Shown: positions 24,889 through 33,717, counted from the stretch's first letter. The stretch is 64,000 nt of DNA from JACVRW01 sp963821275 (GCA_963821275.1 CAWGDF010000009.1:62001-126000), one strand, 5' to 3'. The notes: generated from the letters alone by a model not told the origin. Program-made: numbers and translations.

Positions 24889-25630
24889 CGGCCACGACCT
24901 CCTCGCGCACCCACTCGTAGCCCTTCTCCTCGAGCTCGCTCGCCAGCTCGGCGCCGCCCTCGCGGACGATGCGGCCGTCGAGCATGATGTGCACGAAGTC
25001 CGGCTGCACGTAGCCCAGGACGCGCGTGTAGTGGGTGATGATCAAGAAGCCGCGCTCGGGGCCGCGCATGTCGTTCACCCCGTCGGCCACGATCCGCAGC
25101 GCGTCGATGTCGAGCCCGGAGTCGGTCTCGTCGAGCACCGCGAAGTCGGGCTGGAGCATCGCCAGCTGGAGGATCTCGGCGCGCTTCTTCTCGCCGCCCG
25201 AGAAGCCCTCGTTGAGATAGCGGCTGGTGAACGCGCGGTCGATGCGCAGGAGCTCCATGTTGCGGCCGAGCAGCTGACCGAACTCCTTGACCTTGATGGG
25301 TTCCTCGCGGCCGGCGTTCATCGCCATGCGCAGGAAGTTCGCCACCGACACGCCGGGGATCGTGGCGGGGTACTGGAAGGCCATGAACAGGCCGGCCTTT
25401 GCGCGCTCGTCCGTCTCCGCCTCGGTCAGGTCCTCGCCGTTCAGAAGGATGCGGCCCTCGGTCACCTCGTAGCTGGGGCTGCCCATCAGGGTGTTGGCGA
25501 GCGTGGACTTGCCTGAGCCGTTCGGGCCCATCAGCGCGTGGGTCTCGCCCTTTCTCACGACGAGGTCCACGCCGTGCAGGATCTCCCGATCCTCGGTGCG
25601 GACGTGCAGGTTCTGGATCTCCAGGGTCAT
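24878..25630 (-). CDS. sufC: Fe-S cluster assembly ATPase SufC
   Basis: 250 residues, an ABC-type ATPase. Walker A is G-P-N-G-S-G-K-S-T near residue 36, the signature F-S-G-G-E-K-K-R near 146, and Walker B F-A-V-L-D-E-T-D-S-G-L-D. SufC powers conformational change in SufBD during cluster assembly. ATG 25630 overlaps the rrf2 stop (ATGA), so regulator and ATPase are translationally coupled. Confidence 0.96.
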   Translation of the reverse strand: MTLEIQNLHVRTEDREILHGVDLVVRKGETHALMGPNGSGKSTLANTLMGSPSYEVTEGRILLNGEDLTEAETDERAKAGLFMAFQYPATIPGVSVANFLRMAMNAGREEPIKVKEFGQLLGRNMELLRIDRAFTSRYLNEGFSGGEKKRAEILQLAMLQPDFAVLDETDSGLDIDALRIVADGVNDMRGPERGFLIITHYTRVLGYVQPDFVHIMLDGRIVREGGAELASELEEKGYEWVREEVVAGAS

Positions 25631-26124
25631 GCGGTGGCTTTCTCCATCGTCTTCGCCGCGGCCCGAGCTTTGCTCGGGGCGGCGTTCGGGGTTCGGGCCG
25701 GCCGGACCAGGTCGGCGAGCGTCATCTCGTTCAGGGTGCGTACGACCGAGCCCTGCACCCGGGTCCAGAGCAGCTTGGTGGGGCAGGGATCGTGACCCGC
25801 CTCGTCCTCCCGGACGCAGACCAGGCCGCGCTCGGGGTCGGCGGTGATGCACTCGATGGGGGCGATGTCGCCCTCGAGCGCCCTCACCACCTCGGCCATG
25901 GTGATGCGCTCGGCGGGCTGGGCCAGCGTGTAGCCGCCGTGCGCTCCCCGGTGCGACTCGACGAGCTCGGCGCGCCGCAGCCGCTGCACGAGGTGCTCGA
26001 GGTAGGCCAGGGGGAGGCCCTCGGCGTCGGCGATCGAGCCGAGCGAGATCGGGGCCTCGCCCTCGCGCCGGGCGAGGTGCGCCATCACGCGCACGCCGTA
26101 CTCCGCTTTGGTCGAGAACATCAT
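25627..26124 (-). CDS. Rrf2 family regulator, probable Fe-S sensing repressor of suf genes
   Basis: 165 residues. The winged helix is at residues 1-75 (F-S-T-K-A-E-Y-G-V-R-V-M, then H-R-G-A-H-G-G-Y-T-L). Three cysteines C92, C103 and C114 sit in the loop used by Rrf2 proteins such as IscR and RsrR to hold an Fe-S cluster. The basic, Ala-rich C-terminal tail is unusual. The gene leads the sufCDSU operon. A palindrome covers its own start hexamer (TAGGAT, 8 nt before ATG 26124), indicating autoregulation. Acts where SufR or IscR acts elsewhere; ligand inferred. Confidence 0.9.
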   Translation of the reverse strand: MMFSTKAEYGVRVMAHLARREGEAPISLGSIADAEGLPLAYLEHLVQRLRRAELVESHRGAHGGYTLAQPAERITMAEVVRALEGDIAPIECITADPERGLVCVREDEAGHDPCPTKLLWTRVQGSVVRTLNEMTLADLVRPARTPNAAPSKARAAAKTMEKATA

Positions 26125-26132
26125 GAGGTCAA

Positions 26133-26153
26133 ATCCTACCTCCGAAGTAGGAT
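26133..26153. promoter_or_regulatory. Palindromic operator over the rrf2 promoter
   Basis: ATCCTAC-N7-GTAGGAT, perfect 7-bp arms with a 7-nt centre. The minus-strand TAGGAT inside it (26138-26133) ends 8 nt before the rrf2 ATG, so a bound protein would block the promoter. Related half-sites appear before sufB (21227-21240). Confidence 0.65.
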
Positions 26154-26159
26154 AACGAC

Positions 26160-26768
26160 CTAGCTTTCCCGCTCCAGCAGCCGGATGTCGTGGGCCAGCC
26201 GCTCCGGTGTCGCCTCGCCCCCGGGAAAGCCCACCCGCTGGTAGCCGCGGGCGTCGACCAGCGTGAAGCGGGCCTGGTGCTCCTGGGTCACCGACTGCGG
26301 CTGGATGCCGAACCCGTTCCACAGCGGGCGCAGCTCGGCCCGGGTGCCGAGCACGAAGTCGATCCGCCCCGTCGCGCGCTGCTCCAGGAGAAAGGCGCGG
26401 GCGCGCTCGGGCGTGTCGCGCGGCGGGTCGACGGCGATCGCCAGCGCCGGCACGTCGTGGCCCAGCTGATCGAGCGCCCCGCGAACGGTCTGGGCCTGCA
26501 GCGGGCAGCTGTCCTCGCAGGTGGTGTACAGGTAGGTCACGATCACCGGCCGGCCGCGGAGATCGCGCATGGAGACGCGCTCGCCGTTCTGGTCGCGCAG
26601 GACGAAGTCGGGGGCCTTGAAGCCCTCCGGCATCTGCGCGCCCTCGAAGCGGCTGTCGGAGCCGGCCACCGCAGCGTCGTCGTCCTGGCGGGCGCGGGCC
26701 ACGAGGACCACGGCGCCCAGGGCGAAGACCGCCAGCAGGAAGAGCGCGATGAGCACGCGCGCGTTCAC
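26160..26768 (-). CDS. SCO1/SenC/PrrC family copper-chaperone-like thioredoxin-fold protein
   Basis: 202 residues. An N-terminal membrane segment (V-L-I-A-L-F-L-L-A-V-F-A-L-G-A-V-V-L-V) precedes a thioredoxin-like domain with the SCO motif C-x3-C in T-T-C-E-D-S-C-P and a later His (Q-E-H-Q-A-R-F) in the expected copper-ligand region. SCO proteins deliver copper to cytochrome oxidase CuA or act as thiol reductants outside the membrane. GTG 26768 is chosen because TAGCCT ends 7 nt before it (leaderless); an ATG at 26795 would ignore that signal. Confidence 0.87.
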   Translation of the reverse strand: MNARVLIALFLLAVFALGAVVLVARARQDDDAAVAGSDSRFEGAQMPEGFKAPDFVLRDQNGERVSMRDLRGRPVIVTYLYTTCEDSCPLQAQTVRGALDQLGHDVPALAIAVDPPRDTPERARAFLLEQRATGRIDFVLGTRAELRPLWNGFGIQPQSVTQEHQARFTLVDARGYQRVGFPGGEATPERLAHDIRLLERES

Positions 26769-26829
26769 GCGAGCGAGGCTAGCTTCCCGCTGCATTGTCG
26801 ACTTTGCCCCCACATGCGGGGCGAAGTCA

Positions 26830-27315
26830 TCACTCTAGGTCGAGAACCCAGCGCTGCAGAGTGATCTCGCGCCCCCAGTTCTGCTGCGGCCCCCTGCCCA
26901 CCCGCCGGAAGCCGGCCTCGCGGTAGAGGTGCGTGGCGGCTTCGAGCTCCGGGAGCGTCATGAGCTCGATCTCCCTGTAACCCGCAGACCGGGCGCGCTC
27001 GAGGCACAGCCCCACCAGGCGCCGGCCCAGCCCCGCGCCGCGGTGCTCCGGCCGCAGGACCAGCATGCCCAGGCGGCTCAGTCCGTTGCCGCGGTCGTAC
27101 AGAACCACACAGCCCACTCGCTCGCCCCCGGCCTCGACCATCCAAACGCCCTCACGGTCGCCCGGCCAGCCTCGTTTGACCAGCGCGGCCAGGCCCTCGG
27201 CGATCGAGGCCTCGATCCCGCCCAGCCCGTACTCCGCCGCGTATATCTCCCCGTGCAGGCGGGTAATCTCACCGATGTCGCCGGCCTGCAGGCCGGACCG
27301 GATCTCGACGCTCAT
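26830..27315 (-). CDS. GNAT family N-acetyltransferase
   Basis: 161 residues with the GNAT core: R-L-G-M-L-V-L-R-P-E-H-R-G-A-G-L-G-R-R-L contains the acetyl-CoA loop (R-x-x-G-x-G/A), and the C-terminal Y-R-E-A-G-F-R-R-V closes the fold. The acceptor substrate is unknown. ATG 27315 is preferred over an ATG six codons upstream because it begins at the first strand and sits just downstream of a TCTACT box. Divergent from the sulfur-carrier activase gene. Confidence 0.86.
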   Translation of the reverse strand: MSVEIRSGLQAGDIGEITRLHGEIYAAEYGLGGIEASIAEGLAALVKRGWPGDREGVWMVEAGGERVGCVVLYDRGNGLSRLGMLVLRPEHRGAGLGRRLVGLCLERARSAGYREIELMTLPELEAATHLYREAGFRRVGRGPQQNWGREITLQRWVLDLE

Positions 27316-27341
27316 TCCGCTAGTAGAGCGCATTGCCAGGC

Positions 27342-27358
27342 GCTACACTTTCTGAAGT
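27342..27358 (+). promoter_or_regulatory. 17-nt promoter repeat, copy 1 (before rhodanese-ThiF gene)
   Basis: GCTACACTTTCTGAAGT is identical to the copy at 29316-29332. It holds a TACACT -10 box and the inverted pair ACTT-TCTG-AAGT. Here it lies 37 nt before ATG 27395, so the mRNA would have a short leader with GAGGTG as ribosome-binding site. Confidence 0.6.
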
Positions 27359-27394
27359 ATTGAATTCCGACTGGGTTTGAGGTGTTGTGAGGAA

Positions 27395-28579
<1,185 letters not shown>

Positions 28580-28591
28580 GCTGCCGCCCCC

Positions 28592-28864
28592 GTGAGCACG
28601 GTCAAGATCCCTCCCGTCCTGCGCAGCTCGGTCGGCGGCGCCAAGGAGGTCGACGCCGAGGGCGGCGACGTGGGCGAGGTGCTGCGCTCGCTTGTCTCTC
28701 AGCATCCGGGCACCGAGTCGCAGCTGTTCTCCGAGGACGGCGAGCTGAACCGCTACGTGAACGTGTACCTCAACGACGAGGACGTTCGGGTGCTCGACGG
28801 GCTGGGCACGACGGTGGGACCGGGCGACACGCTCGTGATCCTGCCGGCCATGGCCGGCGGTTGA
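28592..28864 (+). CDS. cysO: CysO-like MoaD/ThiS sulfur carrier protein
   Basis: 90 residues, a beta-grasp sulfur carrier. Starts V-K-I-P-P-V-L-R, contains V-N-V-Y-L-N-D-E-D-V-R, and ends with A-M-A-G-G, the free Gly-Gly tail that is converted to a thiocarboxylate. In Mycobacterium tuberculosis CysO-COSH donates sulfur to O-phosphoserine on CysM. Gene order activase-cysO-(cupin)-cysM supports that role over molybdopterin or thiamin synthesis. GTG 28592 follows TAGGCT by 9 nt. Confidence 0.9.
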   Translation: MSTVKIPPVLRSSVGGAKEVDAEGGDVGEVLRSLVSQHPGTESQLFSEDGELNRYVNVYLNDEDVRVLDGLGTTVGPGDTLVILPAMAGG

Positions 28865-28932
28865 GCCTCCGGCTGCGGTCCCGCCACCCACCGGGATGCC
28901 GCAGCTGCGCTACCGGCGCTAGCCTCGCCGTA

Positions 28933-29298
28933 ATGCGGCTGCGCCACCTCCACCAAGCCGAGTCGTTCACGACCCTGGACGGGTCAAGCATCCGCGAGGT
29001 GGCCGGGCCGGCCAGCGGGAACGCCGAGAACCAGAGCCTCGCCGAGGCCACCGTGCCGGCCGGCGGCCAGACCGCCGAGCACTTCCACCGCACGACCGAG
29101 GAGATCTACTTCTTCACCCACGGCAGCGGGCGTCTGCGCCTCGGGGAGCAAGAGCAGGAAGTGGGCCCGGGCGCGTGCGCGGTGATTGCGCCGGGCGTGC
29201 CCCACAAGCTCTGGAACACCGGCACCGAGCCGCTGCGCCTGCTCTGCTGCTGCGCCCCGGCGTACTCGCACGAGGACACGGTGATCACCGAGCTCTGA
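28933..29298 (+). CDS. Cupin domain protein in cysteine-synthesis cluster
   Basis: 121 residues, a single cupin barrel: motif 1 T-A-E-H-F-H-R-T-T-E-E-I-Y-F-F and motif 2 G-A-C-A-V-I-A-P-G-V-P-H-K-L. A C-C-C run follows near residue 106. The ligand is unknown; its placement between cysO and cysM suggests a link to sulfur metabolism, perhaps thiol dioxygenase-like, but no family evidence settles that. ATG 28933 has TAGCCT exactly 7 nt before it, so it is probably transcribed separately as a leaderless mRNA. Confidence 0.8.
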   Translation: MRLRHLHQAESFTTLDGSSIREVAGPASGNAENQSLAEATVPAGGQTAEHFHRTTEEIYFFTHGSGRLRLGEQEQEVGPGACAVIAPGVPHKLWNTGTEPLRLLCCCAPAYSHEDTVITEL

Positions 29299-29315
29299 GC
29301 CGCCCCCGCCCTGGG

Positions 29316-29332
29316 GCTACACTTTCTGAAGT
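29316..29332 (+). promoter_or_regulatory. 17-nt promoter repeat, copy 2 (at cysM start)
   Basis: Identical to 27342-27358. Here TACACT (29318-29323) ends 7 nt before GTG 29331, so the repeat runs into the start codon and a repressor on ACTT-N4-AAGT would cover the transcription start. Confidence 0.6.
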
Positions 29333-30308
29333 GTTCGAGGGGGGGCTCGACAACAAGCCATGTGGCGGCAAGTACGGCGACGTCGTCCAGGCGATCGGCA
29401 ACACGCCGCTCGTCGAGCTGAAGCGGCTCAGCCCGCACCCGGGCGTGCGCATCTACGCGAAGCTCGAGAGCTACAACCCGACCGGCTCGGTGAAGGACCG
29501 CGTCGCCCGCTCGATGATCGAGCGGGCCGAGGAGGAGGGGCTGATCGCCCCCCGACAGACGATCCTCGAGCCCACCTCCGGGAACACCGGCATCTCCCTG
29601 GCGATGATCTGCCGGCGCAAGGGCTACCCGCTCAAGGTCGTCATGCCCGACAACGTGACCCGCGAGCGGACCGAGCTGCTGCACATGTACGGCGCGGAGA
29701 TCGTCTACTCGCCTGGCGAGCAGGGCTCGAATGGAGCGGTGGCCAAGGCGCTCGAGCTGGCCGAGTCGGACCCCTCCTACTACCTGCCCTACCAGTACGG
29801 GAACCCGGCCAACCCCGACGCCCACTACAACGGCACGGCGGTGGAGATCCTCGACGAGCTCGAGGAGGTGGCTGCGTTCGTGGGCGGCCTGGGCACCGGC
29901 GGCACGCTGATGGGGAACGCCCGGCGCCTCAAGGAGGAGAACCCCGACACCCTGATCGTGGCCGCTGAGCCGCTTCAGGGCGAGTCGGTCCAGGGCCTGC
30001 GCTCGCTCGAGGACGGCTACATCCCGCCGATCCTCGATCTCTCGCTCCTCGACCGCAAGATCTTCGTCTCCAACCGCGACTCGGTCGTGTGGACCAAGCG
30101 CCTGCTCGAGGAGGAGGGCCTGTTCGTGGGCGTCTCGACCGGCGCGGTGGCCTCGATCTGCGTCCGCGTGGCCGCCGAGCTCGACGAGGGAAACCTGGTC
30201 TTCGTGGCCCCCGACGACGGCTGGAAGTACCTCAGCTCGGGCGTGTACACCAAGTCCATCGAGCAGCTCGAGGACGAGGGCGTGCTCGAGACCGCCTCTT
30301 TCTGGTAG
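29331..30308 (+). CDS. cysM: Cysteine synthase CysM (CysO-dependent type)
   Basis: 325 residues, a fold-type II PLP enzyme. The PLP lysine is in N-P-T-G-S-V-K-D-R, the phosphate loop is G-T-G-G-T, and the T-S-G-N-T-G motif binds the substrate carboxylate. With cysO, an activase and a JAMM peptidase near by, it is best read as the O-phosphoserine sulfhydrylase that uses CysO thiocarboxylate. GTG 29331 is chosen because the start hexamer TACACT is 7 nt upstream; the reading frame is open further 5' but that part overlaps the cupin gene. Its stop abuts the convergent tatA stop. Confidence 0.93.
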   Translation: MFEGGLDNKPCGGKYGDVVQAIGNTPLVELKRLSPHPGVRIYAKLESYNPTGSVKDRVARSMIERAEEEGLIAPRQTILEPTSGNTGISLAMICRRKGYPLKVVMPDNVTRERTELLHMYGAEIVYSPGEQGSNGAVAKALELAESDPSYYLPYQYGNPANPDAHYNGTAVEILDELEEVAAFVGGLGTGGTLMGNARRLKEENPDTLIVAAEPLQGESVQGLRSLEDGYIPPILDLSLLDRKIFVSNRDSVVWTKRLLEEEGLFVGVSTGAVASICVRVAAELDEGNLVFVAPDDGWKYLSSGVYTKSIEQLEDEGVLETASFW

Positions 30309-30536
30309 CTAGGACGAGGCGGTCTTCGTGGCGGTCGTGGACTCGTCCTCGGCGTCGGGCTCGGGGTCGTAGTCCTCGTAGGGATCCGGCTCGCCCTGGA
30401 TCGACTCTCTGAGCTCCCGCATCCCCCGGCCGACCGACCGGGCCGCCTCCGGCAGCCGCTTGGGGCCGAGCACGATCAGGGCGATCACGAGGATCACGAG
30501 CAGCTCGAGCGGCCCAGGAGCGGAGAAGAAACCCAT
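30309..30536 (-). CDS. tatA: Sec-independent protein translocase subunit TatA
   Basis: 75 residues: N-terminal membrane helix (L-E-L-L-V-I-L-V-I-A-L-I-V-L) followed at once by the TatA hallmark G-P-K-R-L-P-E-A-A-R-S-V-G and an acidic tail. TatA forms the pore that exports folded proteins with twin-arginine signals. It lies 11 nt after two genes whose products carry twin-arginine-like signals. ATG 30536 also has TAGCCT 8 nt upstream, so it may have its own start. No tatC is in the window. Confidence 0.92.
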   Translation of the reverse strand: MGFFSAPGPLELLVILVIALIVLGPKRLPEAARSVGRGMRELRESIQGEPDPYEDYDPEPDAEDESTTATKTASS

Positions 30537-30547
30537 CGCCCCTCAGG

Positions 30548-31033
30548 CTACACCCCGAGGAGGGGTTCTCCCAGCCGCTCGCGCAGCGCCACCTCGTGCT
30601 GGGCCTCGCAGGCCAGAATGGCTCCGAGGGGCTGGCGGAGGCCGGCGTCGCTCACCTCGGCCGCGGCGTGCACGTAGGCGCTCACTGCACGCCCTTCGAG
30701 CCTTAGCGCGTAGCGGCCGAAGGCGGCCGGGCTGCGTAGGGCCCGGGCGAGCGCGGCATCGGCCCGCGGGCTCGCCGGGGCACGCCCGCCTCGCGCCGAC
30801 AGGGCGCGTCTAAGACCGAGCGCGTGCTCGCGCTCCTGGTCCCGGAGCGGCTGGCCGACGGACCGGGGCAGCACGCCTCGCCGCAGTGCCGCCGCGTAGG
30901 CGGCCTCCAAGCGGGCCTCGAGAACAAGGAGCTCCTCCAACACCGAAGCGTCGGACGCCGGCTGGGCCCGCGCGCCGGCGGGCAGCGCCGCGACCGCCCC
31001 GAGTGCCATGAGTGCCCGGCGAGTGGGCCTCAC
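30548..31033 (-). CDS. Tat-exported ferritin-like (DUF4439-type) protein 2
   Basis: 161 residues. The N-terminus M-R-P-T-R-R-A-L-M-A-L-G-A-V-A-A-L-P-A resembles a twin-arginine signal with cleavage at A-R-A-Q. The mature part is a four-helix bundle with repeated Glu and E-x-x-H pairs (Q-E-R-E-H-A and C-E-A-Q-H-E), as in ferritin-like domains, though ligands are sparse. GTG 31033 overlaps the stop of the previous paralogue (GTGA). Function unknown; perhaps metal or oxidant handling outside the membrane. Confidence 0.75.
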   Translation of the reverse strand: MRPTRRALMALGAVAALPAGARAQPASDASVLEELLVLEARLEAAYAAALRRGVLPRSVGQPLRDQEREHALGLRRALSARGGRAPASPRADAALARALRSPAAFGRYALRLEGRAVSAYVHAAAEVSDAGLRQPLGAILACEAQHEVALRERLGEPLLGV

Positions 31034-31569
31034 AGCGTTCCCGTCACGAACGCCTCGGGGGCGGCCGGTTGTCCTCGCATGACGTGCACCACGGCCAGGT
31101 GCGCTCCCTCGTCGGCGCCGATCTCCGCCGCGGCCCGCCGCAGCTCCGGATCGGGCAGCTTCGGCAGCGCCTGCAGGTAGGCCCGGACGAGCCGCTCCTC
31201 GAGGTCGGCGGCGAAGCGCAGCGCGTCGCCCGGCCCGGCCAGCAGCGGGAACGAGCGTGCGTACTCGTCCGGCGTGCGCGAGCGCGCGCTGGCTCCGCCC
31301 CGGGCTCGGATCAGCGCCTCGAGCCGGCGCACATGGCCGCGCTCCTGGCGGGCGATCCGGCGCGCGTAACGGAGTGCCTCGCCGCGCACGTGCCGGGCGG
31401 CCGCGTCGTAGGCGGCGACCGCGGTGTGCTCGAGCACCAGCAGCGAGTTGAGCAGCCCTGTGCCCTCGCCCGGGCGGGCACTCGAGGGCGGCTGGTCCTC
31501 GGAGGCGCACGCAGCCAGCAGGAGCCCCGCCGAGCCGCCGAGCGCGGTCCGTCTGGTCAGCGAGGACAT
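31030..31569 (-). CDS. Tat-exported ferritin-like lipoprotein 1
   Basis: 179 residues. S-L-T-R-R-T-A-L-G-G followed by a hydrophobic stretch and L-L-A-A-C gives both a twin-arginine signal and a lipobox (Cys near residue 21). The mature region is helical with E-H-T-A, Q-E-R-G-H-V and D-E-G-A-H-L motifs typical of ferritin-like domains. A paralogue of the next gene. ATG 31569 has TAGTGT 9 nt upstream inside a palindrome shared with the mec gene. First gene of a three-gene set ending in tatA. Confidence 0.8.
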   Translation of the reverse strand: MSSLTRRTALGGSAGLLLAACASEDQPPSSARPGEGTGLLNSLLVLEHTAVAAYDAAARHVRGEALRYARRIARQERGHVRRLEALIRARGGASARSRTPDEYARSFPLLAGPGDALRFAADLEERLVRAYLQALPKLPDPELRRAAAEIGADEGAHLAVVHVMRGQPAAPEAFVTGTL

Positions 31570-31578
31570 GAACGGCGG

Positions 31579-31588
31579 ACACTAGTGT
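31579..31588. promoter_or_regulatory. Self-complementary shared -10 element ACACTAGTGT
   Basis: The palindrome gives TAGTGT on both strands: 7 nt before GTG 31596 (mec) and 9 nt before ATG 31569 (ferritin-like 1). One 10-bp site can therefore serve both leaderless genes, only 26 nt apart. Confidence 0.6.
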
Positions 31589-31595
31589 TCGGATC

Positions 31596-31988
31596 GTGCG
31601 GATCTCACAGGCGCTTTGGGACGAGCTCGTCACGCACGCCGCCGAGGAGGCGCCCAACGAATGCTGCGGCTACGTCCGGGGCCGCGACGGAACGGCCGAG
31701 GAGGTCGTGCGGGCCGTCAACGAGCGGCATTCCCCGTACGGCTACGAGCTCGACCCGCAGAGCCTGCTGCGCGTCAACGAGCTGGACGACGACGGCTTCG
31801 ACGTCGGCGTCTACCACTCCCACCCGCGAAGCCCGGCAGAGCCCTCCCAGACCGACATCAACCTGGCCAGCTACCCGCACTGGACCTACCTGATCGTGTC
31901 GCTGGAGAACGGCGACGCCCCGGTGGTGCGCGGCTGGCGCATCGCCGACCGCCGGGTGGAGGAGGAGCCGATCGTCATCGATGGCTGA
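31596..31988 (+). CDS. mec: Mec-like JAMM (Mov34/MPN) metallopeptidase
   Basis: 130 residues. The JAMM zinc site is complete: upstream Glu in A-A-E-E-A-P-N-E-C, then V-Y-H-S-H-P with Ser, and Asp in P-S-Q-T-D. In Mycobacterium tuberculosis Mec+ cleaves cysteine from the CysO-Cys adduct made by CysM. Here it lies 1.3 kb from cysM, which makes the same job likely. GTG 31596 follows TAGTGT by 7 nt. Its stop lies 8 bp inside the next gene. Confidence 0.9.
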   Translation: MRISQALWDELVTHAAEEAPNECCGYVRGRDGTAEEVVRAVNERHSPYGYELDPQSLLRVNELDDDGFDVGVYHSHPRSPAEPSQTDINLASYPHWTYLIVSLENGDAPVVRGWRIADRRVEEEPIVIDG

Positions 31989-32475
31989 GCGGCCGCCCCT
32001 CGCCTGTCCCGGCTGCGGCGAAGAGCCGCGGGTGTCGGAGGCGTTCTGCAGCCGCTGCGGCATGCCGCTCACACGGGCGGAGGGCGACCCCCTCGAGGAG
32101 CCGCTCAGCGACGCCCACGGCCGGGCGCGCAAGATCAACCCGCTCTATACCGAGGGCCGGCTCGTGCGCGTGGCCGGCGGGCGCAACCAGGCCGAGGCCG
32201 AGTTGATTCAGGGCCTGCTGCTGGAGGAGGGCGTGCCAAGCATGCTTCGCCGCACCGCGGGCTTCGACGTTCCCGACTTCCTTGCCGCGGGACCGCGCGA
32301 CGTGCTCGTGCCGCAGGCGGGCCTGGAGGCGGCGAACGAGGTGCTGCTGCAGAGCGAGCTTGCGCCCACCGACGGCGCCGCCCCGCACCCGCGGCCGCTC
32401 GTCCTGGTCGCGGCCGTGCTGCTCGGCGGAGCCGGCGTCGCCCTGGTGGCCTGGCTGCTCCAGAGCGGGGTCTGA
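31981..32475 (+). CDS. Zinc-ribbon membrane protein with DUF2007-like domain
   Basis: 164 residues. Two C-x2-C knuckles (C-P-G-C and C-S-R-C, residues 9-26) form a zinc ribbon; the middle (E-A-E-L-I-Q-G-L-L-L-E-E-G-V-P-S) resembles the DUF2007 putative signal-transducing domain; a C-terminal hydrophobic helix (about 140-160) anchors it in the membrane. The ATG overlaps the mec stop by 8 bp, so it is probably co-translated. Role unknown. Confidence 0.78.
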   Translation: MAERPPLACPGCGEEPRVSEAFCSRCGMPLTRAEGDPLEEPLSDAHGRARKINPLYTEGRLVRVAGGRNQAEAELIQGLLLEEGVPSMLRRTAGFDVPDFLAAGPRDVLVPQAGLEAANEVLLQSELAPTDGAAPHPRPLVLVAAVLLGGAGVALVAWLLQSGV

Positions 32476-32496
32476 GGGCGGTAGGCTCCGCGCCCC

Positions 32497-33717
32497 ATGG
32501 AATTCGCTCCCTCAGACCGGGTGACCGAGCTGCTCGAGCGAATCACCGGGTTCACCGAGGAGCACGTCGAGCCGCTGGAGCGCGAGGCGATCGAGGCGCT
32601 CGACGAGGAGGTTCGCCCCGGAGTCCCGTACCCGGACGTCCTCGTCGCGCTGCGCGAGCGGGCGAAGGCCGAGGGCCTGTGGAACCTGTTCCTCCCCGAC
32701 GAGCGCTACGGCCCCGGCCTCACCAACTGGGAGTACGGGATGCTCTGCGAGCTCATGGGCCGCAGCGCGGTCGCGCCGATGGTCTTCAACTGCGCGGCTC
32801 CGGACACCGGCAACATCGAGATCCTGGCCGAGCACGGGACGCCGGAGCAGACCGAGCGCTGGCTGACCCCGCTGCTGGAGGGCGAGATCCGCTCCTGCTT
32901 CTCGATGACCGAGCCGGAGAGCGCGGGCTCGGATCCCACGCGGCTCGTCTCGTCCGCGGAGCTCGATGGCGACGAGTGGGTCATAAACGGCCACAAGTGG
33001 TTCACCTCGGGATACAACGGCGCCGCCGTGGCGATCGCGATGGTCGTCACCGATCCCGACGCTCCTCCGCACAAGCGGGCCAGCATGATCCTCGTCCCCG
33101 TCGATGCGCCGGGCTTCCAGGGCGTGCGCCCGGTGCCGGTCATGGGTCACGACGAGGGCCCGGGTCACTGGGAGGTGCGCTACGAGGATTGCCGCGTGCC
33201 GGCGGGGAACCTGCTCGGCGAGCGGGGAGCCGCCTTCGCGATCGCCCAGGACCGCCTGGGCCCCGGCCGCATCCACCACTGCATGCGCGCGATCGGCTCC
33301 GCGGAGCGGGCCTTCGAGATGATGTGCCGGCGCGCGCACGACCGCGAGGCCTTCGGCGGCCCGCTCGCCGAGAAGCAGTTCGTGCAGGACTTCGTGGCCC
33401 AGTCGCGCGTGGAGATCGACGCCGCCCGCCTGCTGGTCCTGCACGCGGCCTGGAAGATGGACACCGAGGGCAAGCGGGCCGCCCGCCAGCAGATCTCGAT
33501 GATCAAGGTCGTTGCCGCCCAGATGCACCAGCGCGTGCTTGACCGGGCGATGCAGGTGCACGGCGCGCTCGGCATGTCCGATGACACTCCGCTCGCGGCC
33601 ATGTGGCGCCAGGGCCGCTGGCTGCGCATCGCCGACGGCCCCGACGAGGTCCACAAGATGGTGATAGCGCTGCGCGAGCTGAACCGCTTCAAGCCGCGGG
33701 AACACGTCGAAGCGTGA
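32497..33717 (+). CDS. Acyl-CoA dehydrogenase 1
   Basis: 406 residues, full-length flavoprotein of the acyl-CoA dehydrogenase family. F-S-M-T-E-P-E-S-A-G-S-D is the FAD/substrate block, and the C-terminal domain carries Q-V-H-G-A-L-G-M-S. It lacks an obvious signature for chain-length preference. It overlaps the next dehydrogenase gene (GTGA), suggesting a heteromeric or sequential beta-oxidation pair. ATG 32497 has TAGGCT 9 nt upstream. Confidence 0.92.
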   Translation: MEFAPSDRVTELLERITGFTEEHVEPLEREAIEALDEEVRPGVPYPDVLVALRERAKAEGLWNLFLPDERYGPGLTNWEYGMLCELMGRSAVAPMVFNCAAPDTGNIEILAEHGTPEQTERWLTPLLEGEIRSCFSMTEPESAGSDPTRLVSSAELDGDEWVINGHKWFTSGYNGAAVAIAMVVTDPDAPPHKRASMILVPVDAPGFQGVRPVPVMGHDEGPGHWEVRYEDCRVPAGNLLGERGAAFAIAQDRLGPGRIHHCMRAIGSAERAFEMMCRRAHDREAFGGPLAEKQFVQDFVAQSRVEIDAARLLVLHAAWKMDTEGKRAARQQISMIKVVAAQMHQRVLDRAMQVHGALGMSDDTPLAAMWRQGRWLRIADGPDEVHKMVIALRELNRFKPREHVEA

